DNA from: a virus
Direction: 5' to 3' (one strand)
IMG/VR virus record: IMGVR_UViG_3300038701_000757
Span: 1 to 37,422 of that record
Length of the DNA: 37,422 nucleotides
Under the pieces are notes generated by a model. It saw nothing but the letters and a program-made list of their open reading frames with translations, searched no databases and was not told where the DNA came from. Each line of letters begins with the position of its first letter. The first letter of the stretch is position 1. The translations under genes were made by a program, and so were the position numbers. Of the stretch, positions 31,308 to 37,180 are shown one piece after another.

Positions 31308-31497
31308 ACACCCTCTAAGGTATAGTTTCTAAATATACCCTTAAGGGTAATATTGTACGCTTTGTTAACATGACCCCGGTTTCATTGGTAAAATGTTACG
31401 ATTTATGTACACGTTTTGAGCGAAGTTTATATACTTTTTTCGCTCACACAAATATATAACACCACCGCCTGGTGCGCCTAAGCGTGCGGGGTCTTAT
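31308..31497. promoter_or_regulatory. Non-coding gap with operator-like palindrome
   Basis: A perfect 14-bp palindrome TACCCTTAAGGGTA lies at 31336-31349. A related half-site AAGGTATA lies at about 31318-31325, and TATACCC forms the left arm, so two or three copies of one half-site are clustered just upstream of the 77-aa gene. An 8-bp inverted repeat TTGAGCGAA/TTCGCTCA also lies at about 31417-31446, without a T-tract on either strand. I see no convincing consensus promoter within the gap, and no gene. Confidence 0.45.
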
Positions 31498-31674
31498 TCA
31501 ATACTCATTCGGGTCAGATGTAGATATGATTATCTCATTGAACCGATACGGGACGTAGTTATCTGCTACCACCCTATCCTTGTCGTCTTGCTCACCGTCG
31601 AAGTACCACGGCTCAAGCTCATAAGGTTTCAGCCTTAACCATTTGTTAAGCCCGATTTTCTTGTAGCGTGCCAT
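31498..31674 (-). CDS. Small protein of unknown function (58 aa)
   Basis: It starts at ATG 31674, overlapping the upstream gene by 29 bp, and ends at TGA 31498. The protein (MARYKKIGLNKWLRLKPYEL at the start, then WYFDGEQDDKDRVVADNYVP) is soluble with a basic start and an acidic end. There is no strong ribosome binding site, so expression would depend on coupling. No family is recognised and the call rests on an open, protein-like frame. Confidence 0.45.
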   Translation of the reverse strand: MARYKKIGLNKWLRLKPYELEPWYFDGEQDDKDRVVADNYVPYRFNEIIISTSDPNEY

Positions 31675-31957
31675 GCTCTATACTGTAGGCCTTAAATAGA
31701 CTCTCGGTATCGATTGCTTTGTTATAAAAATCCATCCAGTCGCAACCGAGCATTTCGGATATAATTATCTGCCCCTCAAACCAATTGTCCCTATTTAGCT
31801 TATATGGCATATTGTATTTTTTGCACCAATACTCACACCTTGAAGCTATTTCGTCCTCTGTGTAGTAGTTTTCCTCGGTTTTCTTGGCCCTGCAAAGCCT
31901 TGCGTATTGTGATTGTGTCATTTCGACACCATTATATAAAACTTTAGTTAATGCCAT
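31646..31957 (-). CDS. Protein of unknown function (103 aa)
   Basis: This is the first gene after promoter 31966-31994. The protein (MALTKVLYNGVEMTQSQYAR, then CEYWCKKYNMPYKLNRDNWF and IISEMLGCDWMDFYNKAID) is soluble and rich in Cys, Tyr and Trp. Its cysteines are scattered and do not form a clear zinc site. The MTQSQYARLCRA segment could be part of a small helix-turn-helix. First position in the late block could suit a late regulator, but this is a guess. Confidence 0.6.
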   Translation of the reverse strand: MALTKVLYNGVEMTQSQYARLCRAKKTEENYYTEDEIASRCEYWCKKYNMPYKLNRDNWFEGQIIISEMLGCDWMDFYNKAIDTESLFKAYSIEHGTLQENRA

Positions 31958-31965
31958 CTACTTTC

Positions 31966-31994
31966 AGTATACCATACTACTAAACATTTGTCAA
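31966..31994 (-). promoter_or_regulatory. Late-block promoter
   Basis: TTGACA (31989-31994) and TATACT (31966-31971) on the minus strand are separated by 17 bp, with TATGG directly before the -10 box as an extended -10. It probably drives the packaging and structural genes. The TATGGTATA core is shared with the sequence before the tmRNA-like RNA (36247-36275). Confidence 0.8.
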
Positions 31995-31997
31995 CCC

Positions 31998-32288
31998 CTA
32001 TATAGAGCTTAATAGGCTTGACACGGTGTTTTCTATAGACTCAATTATACCATCGTCGTCGTATGTGGCATTCTGCACAAAATCACATATCTCTTGTAAT
32101 GCATTATACATTTCTGGAGCTTTTTCTATTAAAGCTGCATCCCCTCCAAGCATTCTATTTTTCGCACCATACGAAAGCATCATTACTACACTCTGGTAAT
32201 CCATTTTTGATCCGTCTTCAGTATTCCAGTTTGAATTAAGTATATGTCTGTCCCACTTCCACGGGCCTTGCGTGTAATTACCATTCAT
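31998..32288 (-). CDS. Conserved phage protein of unknown function (96 aa)
   Basis: The protein begins NGNYTQGPWKWDRHI and contains MLSYGAKNRMLGGDAALIEKA followed by PEMYNALQEICDFV. The WxW start and DAALIExAPEMYxxL motif mark a family very common in phage genomes, of unknown function. The start overlaps the pseF-like stop (ATGA), with AAGGAG upstream. It is the last gene of the sugar operon transcript. Confidence 0.75.
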   Translation of the reverse strand: MNGNYTQGPWKWDRHILNSNWNTEDGSKMDYQSVVMMLSYGAKNRMLGGDAALIEKAPEMYNALQEICDFVQNATYDDDGIIESIENTVSSLLSSI

Positions 32289-32923
32289 AGTCTACTCCTT
32301 AGAAACTTCAATTTCGCAATCTGGAAATCAACCTCATCGTCGATATCTTGGGCCGACATCTCATCCACAAGACACCACTTTATACGCTGCATCGGTAGCG
32401 GGATGGTTAAAGTCTCAGGCTTAAACCACCGCAATGTCCCGGCATCGTGAAAGATAGCGTCGCAGTCCTGGGTGCGCTTGTGGACAAACTCAGGCTTCCA
32501 ATACCCGCCGTTAACAATACCACGCTGCGGAGGGTGCCTGTACTCCTGGCACTCCATGACAGAGTCGTGATTTTTTAAATATGCACTTGTTGAAATGATA
32601 CGTTTTGCACTGAGGAGGACAGAAAACGGATAGACGCGACAGAATGCTGTTTCTTGCTCGTATAGTTCCGTGATATGCTTAAGCACTAATGTCTCTGATA
32701 CATCCCCGCATAACTCATCAGGGCGCATGATAGCAGTTGCCCCGTAGAACTCCGCTATATCTGCAATCTCTTTTGAGTCGGTTGATACGATAATATTGTT
32801 GAAAATATCGGCCTTGATAGCCTCGACAATCGGATACGAAATTATCGGATGTCCGAAGAAATCAAGTATATTCTTGTTCGGTAGGCGGGTGGAACCGCCA
32901 CGGGCGGGAATGATACATATCAT
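32285..32923 (-). CDS. CMP-nonulosonic acid cytidylyltransferase (PseF/NeuA-like)
   Basis: From ATG 32923 (ATGA overlap with the acetyltransferase stop) the protein is 212 aa. It begins MICIIPARGGSTRLPNKNI, the CTP-binding P-loop of the CMP-sialic acid synthetase family, and has IIVSTDSKEIADIAEFYGA, the conserved sugar and nucleotide-binding strand. The end HDAGTLRWF and CLVDEMSAQDIDDEVDF agree. The enzyme joins CTP and a nonulosonic acid to give the activated CMP-sugar. The five sugar genes are in one tight operon. Exact sugar specificity (pseudaminic, legionaminic or another) cannot be read from sequence. Confidence 0.85.
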   Translation of the reverse strand: MICIIPARGGSTRLPNKNILDFFGHPIISYPIVEAIKADIFNNIIVSTDSKEIADIAEFYGATAIMRPDELCGDVSETLVLKHITELYEQETAFCRVYPFSVLLSAKRIISTSAYLKNHDSVMECQEYRHPPQRGIVNGGYWKPEFVHKRTQDCDAIFHDAGTLRWFKPETLTIPLPMQRIKWCLVDEMSAQDIDDEVDFQIAKLKFLRSRL

Positions 32924-33444
32924 AGGGCAAACCACATGCTATCGTAATAGTGTCCCTGCCAGAGCTTACGGTTAGGTAGCTTGGTAGCGTAACCCCCGAA
33001 CTGCTCCACAACTTTCTGCCAGAAAGCAACATTACCGCAAGTATACACCTCACCCCAAATAGTCTTGAGCCCCATGTTTAACTTCCCCTCGGTCACCAAT
33101 AGCTTGACAGACTCCATACCTAACCCCTCGCGGCGGTGTGCAGGATTGATTATCAGGCTGATTTCCCCGGTTGAATTTACCCAATCGATATTCGTAATCC
33201 CGCCCATTCCGATTAACTCACGCTCGAAATCGTCATCATCTATATAGGTATCGTAGGCATAATCGACATAACGGGCAATAGCAAAGTACCTATGCTGTGA
33301 GTTCCTATTGCAAACTACATCATGGTAAAAATCATCTTGCATATCTTCTGTGATAAAATAAGGAGTCCGTAAGAATTGGCGTTCATCGTTGCGCCATTCT
33401 AAAACCTCTAATACATCATCTTGGGTGAGTGCATCAAGCTTCAT
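32920..33444 (-). CDS. GNAT acetyltransferase, PseH-like
   Basis: The 174-aa protein has the GNAT acetyl-CoA motif RREGLG at about 108-113, preceded by GEISLIINPAH and followed by the typical IWGEVYTCGNVAFWQKVVEQ. The N-terminus (DVLEVLEWRNDERQFL) is the start seen in PseH-type N-acetyltransferases. In the pathway it would acetylate the 4-amino group of the sugar nucleotide made by PseC. It overlaps both neighbours by 4 bp. The GNAT fold is clear; PseH is supported by operon context. Confidence 0.78.
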   Translation of the reverse strand: MKLDALTQDDVLEVLEWRNDERQFLRTPYFITEDMQDDFYHDVVCNRNSQHRYFAIARYVDYAYDTYIDDDDFERELIGMGGITNIDWVNSTGEISLIINPAHRREGLGMESVKLLVTEGKLNMGLKTIWGEVYTCGNVAFWQKVVEQFGGYATKLPNRKLWQGHYYDSMWFAL

Positions 33445-34046
33445 AAAATCCTCACTAAATCCTCAGGAACACAAGCAAATACTCCCGCATCCGGGTTATT
33501 GTCGTTATGCTCTAATACGTAATGCTTCTCATATATTGCGGGCTTGTATTGATGGTAGAGCCTAAAGCCCTCCGTATGGTCACTTATTCCGGCATGTAGC
33601 TGTGCCCTGGTGAACTTACGTTCATACTCCTCAACGTCTGCCGGGTACTTTGATACGCAAGCCATCACATCGCCAAATGGTGTATTGGTAACATCGGGAG
33701 GGGTGCTTACAATAACCTTTCGCGCAGTCTTTAGGGCCAAGCTGTACAACTCAGGGCGGGCGGCAATCTTGATAAATGGGACCCTGAACGTATCAAGGAA
33801 CCTTAGGCTCTCCTCATCGAATACGCTCGCCGTGGTTTCGTATCCCCTGCTTTTTGCGTAGTCATATGCAAACTCAAAAACCTCATAGTCAAGCGGCAGG
33901 TTAGGCGGCGCGTCCTGGAATATCTGCCATTTTAACACAACCTCTTTTCGTCCGGTGTCGTTTTCCGCTACTCCGTCTATCATCTCCTTGACAATGCTAA
34001 AATCGTTCTGACAGGTATTTCCAGAGCCTAAGTCAAGTATAATCAT
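33441..34046 (-). CDS. Compact nonulosonic acid synthase (PseI/NeuB-like)
   Basis: The 201-aa protein carries the NeuB/PseI landmarks in order: VVLKWQIFQDAP (Lys39), FIKIAARPEL (91-100), VIVSTPPDV, GISDHTEGF (153-161) and YEKHYVLEHN (172-181). The family condenses phosphoenolpyruvate with a 6-deoxy-hexosamine. Cellular enzymes have about 340 residues, with a TIM barrel and a C-terminal SAF domain. Here the SAF domain is absent and the barrel is shortened, yet the active-site signatures are kept. It overlaps both neighbours by 4 bp. Whether it is active alone is unknown. Confidence 0.75.
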   Translation of the reverse strand: MIILDLGSGNTCQNDFSIVKEMIDGVAENDTGRKEVVLKWQIFQDAPPNLPLDYEVFEFAYDYAKSRGYETTASVFDEESLRFLDTFRVPFIKIAARPELYSLALKTARKVIVSTPPDVTNTPFGDVMACVSKYPADVEEYERKFTRAQLHAGISDHTEGFRLYHQYKPAIYEKHYVLEHNDNNPDAGVFACVPEDLVRIL

Positions 34047-34663
34047 GCCGTATGCCTCCTGAAATATTCAAACTGTGATATGTCAGGATACTCGCCTGGT
34101 ATTGGCTTATTGTGTTCTTTAAGACCAGCCATCAGCATCAACCCCCGTGCTGCTACATCCGGTTTTTGGTGGCAGTGCATAGACGGTAGTGCAAACTCGT
34201 CATCGAATACAGACTTCCCAGGCGTCCTACCATCAAAGCGCATCTGGCGTAAGTAGTCATAGGCGTTTTTATCGTCTGTTAGAATCATCCCACCATCGCC
34301 AACCGGCAACTGCTTGCTCTCATGGAACGACAAGCATAGAAAAGTACCAGGCTCGTACATATCCGAAGTAAGCCACCGCGCTGAATCAACTATCCGCGAC
34401 GGCCACAGCCTATACAACCCAATCCACTGGTAGTCCATCCATTTAATATAATGGCCGTTGTTGATTATGGCATGGGCAACCCCGACATAGGTATGTTTCG
34501 GTAGTTCTATATCGTCGGTAGACTTGATCTGTCCGATGATATTCTCATACATCAGAGAAAGAGCAATAGCGTTTGTGCATGAGTTCACGGCTACCCCGTA
34601 AGGAGCGCCAGCGTATTCAGCCATTCGTTTTTCGAACTCGTTAACCACGTCGTAGACGTTCAT
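34043..34663 (-). CDS. Compact DegT-type aminotransferase, PseC-like
   Basis: The 206-aa protein shows PLP-aminotransferase features: VAVNSCTNAIALSL (24-37), LPKHTYVGVAHAI, the cofactor-binding Asp93 in IVDSARW, and Lys117 in LSFHESKQLPVGDGGMIL. Full-length PseC-type enzymes have about 380 residues. This one keeps the large PLP domain and lacks most of the C-terminal small domain, ending soon after PDVAARGLMLMAGL. It would transfer an amino group to the keto sugar made by PseB. It overlaps the HNH gene by 23 bp. Confidence 0.75.
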   Translation of the reverse strand: MNVYDVVNEFEKRMAEYAGAPYGVAVNSCTNAIALSLMYENIIGQIKSTDDIELPKHTYVGVAHAIINNGHYIKWMDYQWIGLYRLWPSRIVDSARWLTSDMYEPGTFLCLSFHESKQLPVGDGGMILTDDKNAYDYLRQMRFDGRTPGKSVFDDEFALPSMHCHQKPDVAARGLMLMAGLKEHNKPIPGEYPDISQFEYFRRHTA

Positions 34664-35102
34664 TTATATCCAACCTCCCCATGTGAACCATCTTGTGGCA
34701 CTTTGCACACAACCACACAACGTCAAGTGGCTTTGAATAATCATCATGGTGCGCATGTATTTTGCTTTTACTGCCTCTCCCTTCAGAACCGCATACCTCA
34801 CAATTATAACGCCTAACTATAAAACCATCTTTTATCGCTTTCTTTAATTCGTTGTGCGCCAATAATTTTTCTGGATTTTTATTATAATATTTCATCGAAG
34901 AGCGCGTTAAAACGTGTGTATTTGCACGATGGTACTCTCTTTTTTGGGAAAGATACTTTTCGCTGTTGTCCTTATAGTTTTTATTTACTATCTTATGGTG
35001 GCAATCCTTACAATGTCTGTAAAAACCTGTCGTGCTTGAACTGCGCTTATAGTATTCTGATTGATCCTTTTCTTCCTTGCACATGCTACATATAAAAGTC
35101 AT
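34641..35102 (-). CDS. HNH endonuclease inside the sugar operon
   Basis: The 153-aa protein has two zinc-binding Cys pairs at the start (CSMCKEEK, CKDCHHK) and an HNH core (CEVCGSEGRGSKSKIHAHHD, DVVWLCAKCHKMVH). It resembles free-standing phage homing endonucleases. It is wedged between pseB-like and pseC-like genes, overlapping the first by 17 bp and the second by 23 bp. Both neighbours keep their frames. It is probably a mobile gene that settled at the junction without breaking the operon. Ribosome binding is weak. Confidence 0.85.
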   Translation of the reverse strand: MTFICSMCKEEKDQSEYYKRSSSTTGFYRHCKDCHHKIVNKNYKDNSEKYLSQKREYHRANTHVLTRSSMKYYNKNPEKLLAHNELKKAIKDGFIVRRYNCEVCGSEGRGSKSKIHAHHDDYSKPLDVVWLCAKCHKMVHMGRLDINERLRRG

Positions 35103-35889
35103 TTATCATGCCCCGTATTTCTTCAACTGTCATCTTTTCAGCGTCATCGGATGAAAAGTCTCTCCTCAACTTCTCACACAGCTTCTCACCTGGCTGTATC
35201 CCTATAACCTCAAATGTAGCGTCTTTGTCAAACGCTTGGGCCAAGTCGGTTATTCTGATAGCCTTTAGAGTGGCTATTGTATAGCTCGAAGGATCAGCTT
35301 CTAAGGCAGAGTCAACCAAATCCATAGCCTGGTCAAATGTTGCTATAAACCTAGTCATCCTTGGGTCCGTTATCGTGAACAGATGCCCCTTTGATGCCTG
35401 TTCCTTGAATATATGCAATATAGAGCCAGAAGAACCCCAAATGTTCCCATACCTTACTACTCGATGCCCACCATCAATGGTGAACTTCTCAGCTATCATC
35501 TTGGAAGCGCCGTATAGATTGACTGGCTCGACAGCTTTATCGGTTGAGAGTAAAACCATCTTAGCGCGGTTGACATTGGCGGCCGATACTACGTTTTTAG
35601 TTCCATCAACGTTAGTCTTGATAACCTCTACCGGCTGCTCTTCCCCGGTTCTGACGTGCTTTAGTGCTGCCGTGTGGACGATGTAATCACATCCAACAGC
35701 AGCCGCAACCGTTGCCGGGTAGTCTCTTACATCTCCTATGATGTACTCGGCCTCTGGTAGGCTCTTTCGCATTTCGAATTGCTTTAGTTCATTACGTGAA
35801 AAGATAACGGCCTCATCACCGCGTTCAATCAACCGCTTGGCGTATCGACTCCCGAAAGAACCTGTCCCGCCTGTTATTAAATACCGCAT
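35086..35889 (-). CDS. UDP-GlcNAc 4,6-dehydratase (PseB-like)
   Basis: I start at ATG 35889 (AGGTG upstream), because an in-frame ATG at 35901 lies at or before the likely transcription start. The 267-aa protein is a short-chain dehydrogenase with the NAD-binding GGTGSFG (7-13), TAALKHV and the active-site pair STDKAVEPVNLYGASK (115-130, with Lys118, Tyr126 and Lys130). The STDKA plus YGASK combination is typical of inverting PseB-type dehydratases, which begin pseudaminic acid synthesis from UDP-GlcNAc. It is slightly shorter than cellular PseB (about 330 aa). It opens the operon. Confidence 0.87.
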   Translation of the reverse strand: MRYLITGGTGSFGSRYAKRLIERGDEAVIFSRNELKQFEMRKSLPEAEYIIGDVRDYPATVAAAVGCDYIVHTAALKHVRTGEEQPVEVIKTNVDGTKNVVSAANVNRAKMVLLSTDKAVEPVNLYGASKMIAEKFTIDGGHRVVRYGNIWGSSGSILHIFKEQASKGHLFTITDPRMTRFIATFDQAMDLVDSALEADPSSYTIATLKAIRITDLAQAFDKDATFEVIGIQPGEKLCEKLRRDFSSDDAEKMTVEEIRGMINDFYM

Positions 35890-35905
35890 GTAACACCTCA
35901 TCTAC

Positions 35906-35934
35906 AATTTACTAAATATGTAATATTTTGTCAA
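35906..35934 (-). promoter_or_regulatory. Promoter of the sugar operon
   Basis: On the minus strand TTGACA (35929-35934) and TAAATT (35906-35911) are 17 bp apart. The leader to ATG 35889 is very short. It lies directly after the terminator at 35945-35982, so the sugar operon is insulated from the early block. Confidence 0.75.
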
Positions 35935-35944
35935 GACCTAACGC

Positions 35945-35982
35945 AAAAAAAAAGACAGACCCCATGAACCAAAGGGCCTGCC
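35945..35982 (-). terminator. Strong intrinsic terminator of the leftward early block
   Basis: On the minus strand a 9-bp stem (35974-35982 with 35954-35962, two G-U pairs) and an 11-nt loop are followed by nine T residues (35945-35953). It would end the transcript carrying the small early genes and the tmRNA-like RNA. On the plus strand there is no T-tract, so it is one-directional. Confidence 0.9.
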
Positions 35983-36063
35983 TCCTACTAATGATTTACG
36001 ATAGATAGTTGAACAATACAAATATTTGTGGGCTTATGCCCTCCCGGTCAACGACACGGGTGT

Positions 36064-36087
36064 TATCGGCGCACAGGCTAACCGATA
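36064..36087 (-). other. Hairpin directly after the tmRNA-like RNA
   Basis: TATCGG and CCGATA form a 6-bp stem with a 12-nt loop starting at the base after the discriminator A of the RNA. It could mark the 3' end for trimming and CCA addition, since no CCA is encoded. Confidence 0.6.
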
Positions 36088-36167
36088 TGGACGCGGGGGT
36101 AATCGAAACCCCGTCCGGTCTGTTCGCTATTCGCGATTTGCAAACCGTCGAAACCAATCACGCGCCC
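36088..36167 (-). ncRNA. Minimal tmRNA-like RNA lacking the mRNA-like domain (80 nt)
   Basis: Reading the minus strand, GGGCGCG (5') pairs with CGCGTCC (3') as a 7-bp acceptor stem with a G3-U70 wobble and discriminator A. These are the main identity marks for alanyl-tRNA synthetase, as in tmRNA. It is followed by TGATT and GGTTTCGACGG, the tmRNA D-loop signature. There is no D stem. The T arm GGGGT-TTCGATT-ACCCC (36096-36112) is standard. In place of the tag frame and pseudoknots there is only one arm: GGTTTG/CAGACC, then TCGC/GCGA closing a GAATA loop. It lacks a normal anticodon arm. It lies 6 bp after a small gene, with its own candidate promoter and a terminator downstream. It could be charged with alanine and bind SmpB, or act as a decoy. 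Confidence 0.72.
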
Positions 36168-36173
36168 GTCTCT

Positions 36174-36344
36174 TTACTCTCGCCACTTCATCATACTATG
36201 CACCCTATGCCACGGCAGAAAGTGCCAGTACTTACGCTCTTCTGGTAGTCTATACCATACGCCGTGAGTTGTCAAGCTTACCTTGTCGGCTGTTTCGCAG
36301 AATGTAGGCCCGGAGCATATCTGATATCCTTTACGTGGCCTCAT
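36174..36344 (-). CDS. Small basic protein of unknown function (56 aa)
   Basis: It starts at ATG 36344 directly after the previous gene's TAG, with GAGGAGGATAAG as the ribosome binding site. The protein has two cysteines (Cys10, Cys16) near the start and is basic and rich in Trp and His towards the end (YWHFLPWHRVHSMMKWRE). It ends 6 bp before the tmRNA-like RNA. A promoter is embedded in it. No family is recognised. Confidence 0.6.
   Translation of the reverse strand: MRPRKGYQICSGPTFCETADKVSLTTHGVWYRLPEERKYWHFLPWHRVHSMMKWRE
36247..36275 (-). promoter_or_regulatory. Candidate promoter for the tmRNA-like RNA
   Basis: TTGACA (36270-36275) and TAGACT (36247-36252) are 17 bp apart on the minus strand, about 80 bp upstream of the RNA and inside the 56-aa gene. 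The -10 region also reads TATGGTATAGACT, so TATAGA at 15 bp is an alternative -10. Confidence 0.55.
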
Positions 36345-36593
36345 CTACTTATCCTCCTCGGTGGTTAGATCCTCATCTATATATGATTCAATTGCTACTA
36401 CTATCCTGTCTCTGGTTTTTTCCACAATCTCAGCGAACGATCGTGACAAGAATTTTTTATCAACTTGATCATAAATTTCAGAGCATTCATAATCAATATT
36501 TATTTCCAGGTCATCAGAAACGTGGTCACACAATATATCATTGTCAGATTGTATAAACGTAATAATCTCATTAAGCAGGTCTTTATTATTCAT
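36345..36593 (-). CDS. Acidic protein of unknown function (82 aa)
   Basis: It starts at ATG 36593 behind GAGGAGGATAAGTAG of the previous gene. The protein is acidic and helical (LLNEIITFIQSDNDILCDHV, IDYECSEIYDQVDKKFLSRS), without membrane or metal motifs. The C-terminus DEDLTTEEDK is encoded by the same GAGGAGGATAAG seam that drives the next gene. Function unknown. Confidence 0.7.
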   Translation of the reverse strand: MNNKDLLNEIITFIQSDNDILCDHVSDDLEINIDYECSEIYDQVDKKFLSRSFAEIVEKTRDRIVVAIESYIDEDLTTEEDK

Positions 36594-36776
36594 CTACTTA
36601 TCCTCCTCGGTTAGGGCTTGGCGGGCTATAGTTCTATGCCTTTGACAGAGAGCATCAGTCGAAAAAGCGTCATCTATATTGCCATCAACAATCCTTTCCA
36701 ATGCCGCATCCTTCCGCTCAATCTCAGCCTTTAGACGGTCTATCTCCCTCAAGGCTGCTTCTTCAAGGTTTGTCAC
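36594..36776 (-). CDS. Small coiled-coil phage protein, paralogue of 9928-10152 (60 aa)
   Basis: I choose GTG 36776, which overlaps the preceding stop (GTGA) and has GGAGG 5 bp upstream. The protein is a charged coil (EIDRLKAEIERKDAALERI), ends in ARQALTEEDK, and resembles the protein at 9928-10152 in both parts. A Cys/His group in ALCQRHRTI lies between them. Function unknown. Confidence 0.7.
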   Translation of the reverse strand: MTNLEEAALREIDRLKAEIERKDAALERIVDGNIDDAFSTDALCQRHRTIARQALTEEDK

Positions 36777-36952
36777 AAGTCCTCCAATAGTGCATTCTCG
36801 CACTCCCTGAATGCCTTATCTGTAAGCATCTCGGTAATATCGTCACCGTCCGGGCTACAGACTGCCATGCCCTCGATAAAGTCAGGCTTACCATTAGAGT
36901 ATACAATTTCCCCTGCAATGTCAAGTCCTCGATAATACGCTGTAGATTTCAT
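36773..36952 (-). CDS. Small acidic protein of unknown function (59 aa)
   Basis: The start is ATG 36952, with GGGAGGAAGCG upstream, and overlaps the membrane-protein stop (ATGA). The protein (STAYYRGLDIAGEIVYSNGK, then DDITEMLTDKAFRECENALL) has a short beta start and an acidic helical end. It is free of membrane spans. It ends overlapping the coiled-coil gene. No family is recognised. Confidence 0.65.
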   Translation of the reverse strand: MKSTAYYRGLDIAGEIVYSNGKPDFIEGMAVCSPDGDDITEMLTDKAFRECENALLEDL

Positions 36953-37074
36953 CGCTTCCTCCCGTAAAATACTTGACACGCAATCAGTATAACAACCCCG
37001 GCGATAAAAACGCCGACAGATACACCAAAACCAAACACGATAGCCGTTAGAAACTCAACTATGAAATTAGGCAT
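36949..37074 (-). CDS. Small single-span membrane protein (41 aa)
   Basis: It starts at ATG 37074 with GGAGGATAA upstream and overlaps the upstream gene by 8 bp. Almost the whole protein is one hydrophobic span (FLTAIVFGFGVSVGVFIAGV and following), ending in a basic tail (FYGRKR). It is a probable inner-membrane protein with the tail in the cytoplasm. The role is unknown. Confidence 0.6.
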   Translation of the reverse strand: MPNFIVEFLTAIVFGFGVSVGVFIAGVVILIACQVFYGRKR

Positions 37075-37180
37075 TTATCCTCCAATCATCGGTTAACCAA
37101 TGGTAAACATAACCCTTAGCTCGTAATATATTCCTCGTGCGCTCAAACCTGATTATGCTATTCGGTATTATCTTAGGCAT
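37067..37180 (-). CDS. Small basic protein of unknown function (37 aa)
   Basis: The start at 37180 overlaps the PP-loop stop (TAATG), so it is probably coupled. The product (MPKIIPNSIIRFERTRNILR, then AKGYVYHWLTDDW) is basic and soluble. The end carries GGAGGATAAATG, the ribosome binding site and start of the next gene. It is short, and the call rests mostly on this junction pattern. Confidence 0.5.
   Translation of the reverse strand: MPKIIPNSIIRFERTRNILRAKGYVYHWLTDDWRINA

Noticed and set aside
31417-31446. Long hairpin TGAGCGAA/TTCGCTCA as a terminator
   Set aside because: Neither strand has a T-tract after the stem, so only a structural or operator role is possible.
36088-36167. Ordinary tRNA gene (for example tRNA-Ala)
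   Set aside because: There is no D stem and no 7-nt anticodon loop; the middle arm ends in a 5-nt GAATA loop. The 5' GGTTTCGAC signature and G3-U70 fit tmRNA instead.
36064-36167. Phage attachment site derived from a host ssrA gene
   Set aside because: attP sites carry only one end of ssrA, while here both ends pair as a full acceptor stem, and no integrase gene is present in the window.
36009-36307. Two plus-strand open frames across the tmRNA-like region
   Set aside because: They run opposite to the RNA, the terminator and the 56-aa gene, lack ribosome binding sites, and their sequences are not protein-like.
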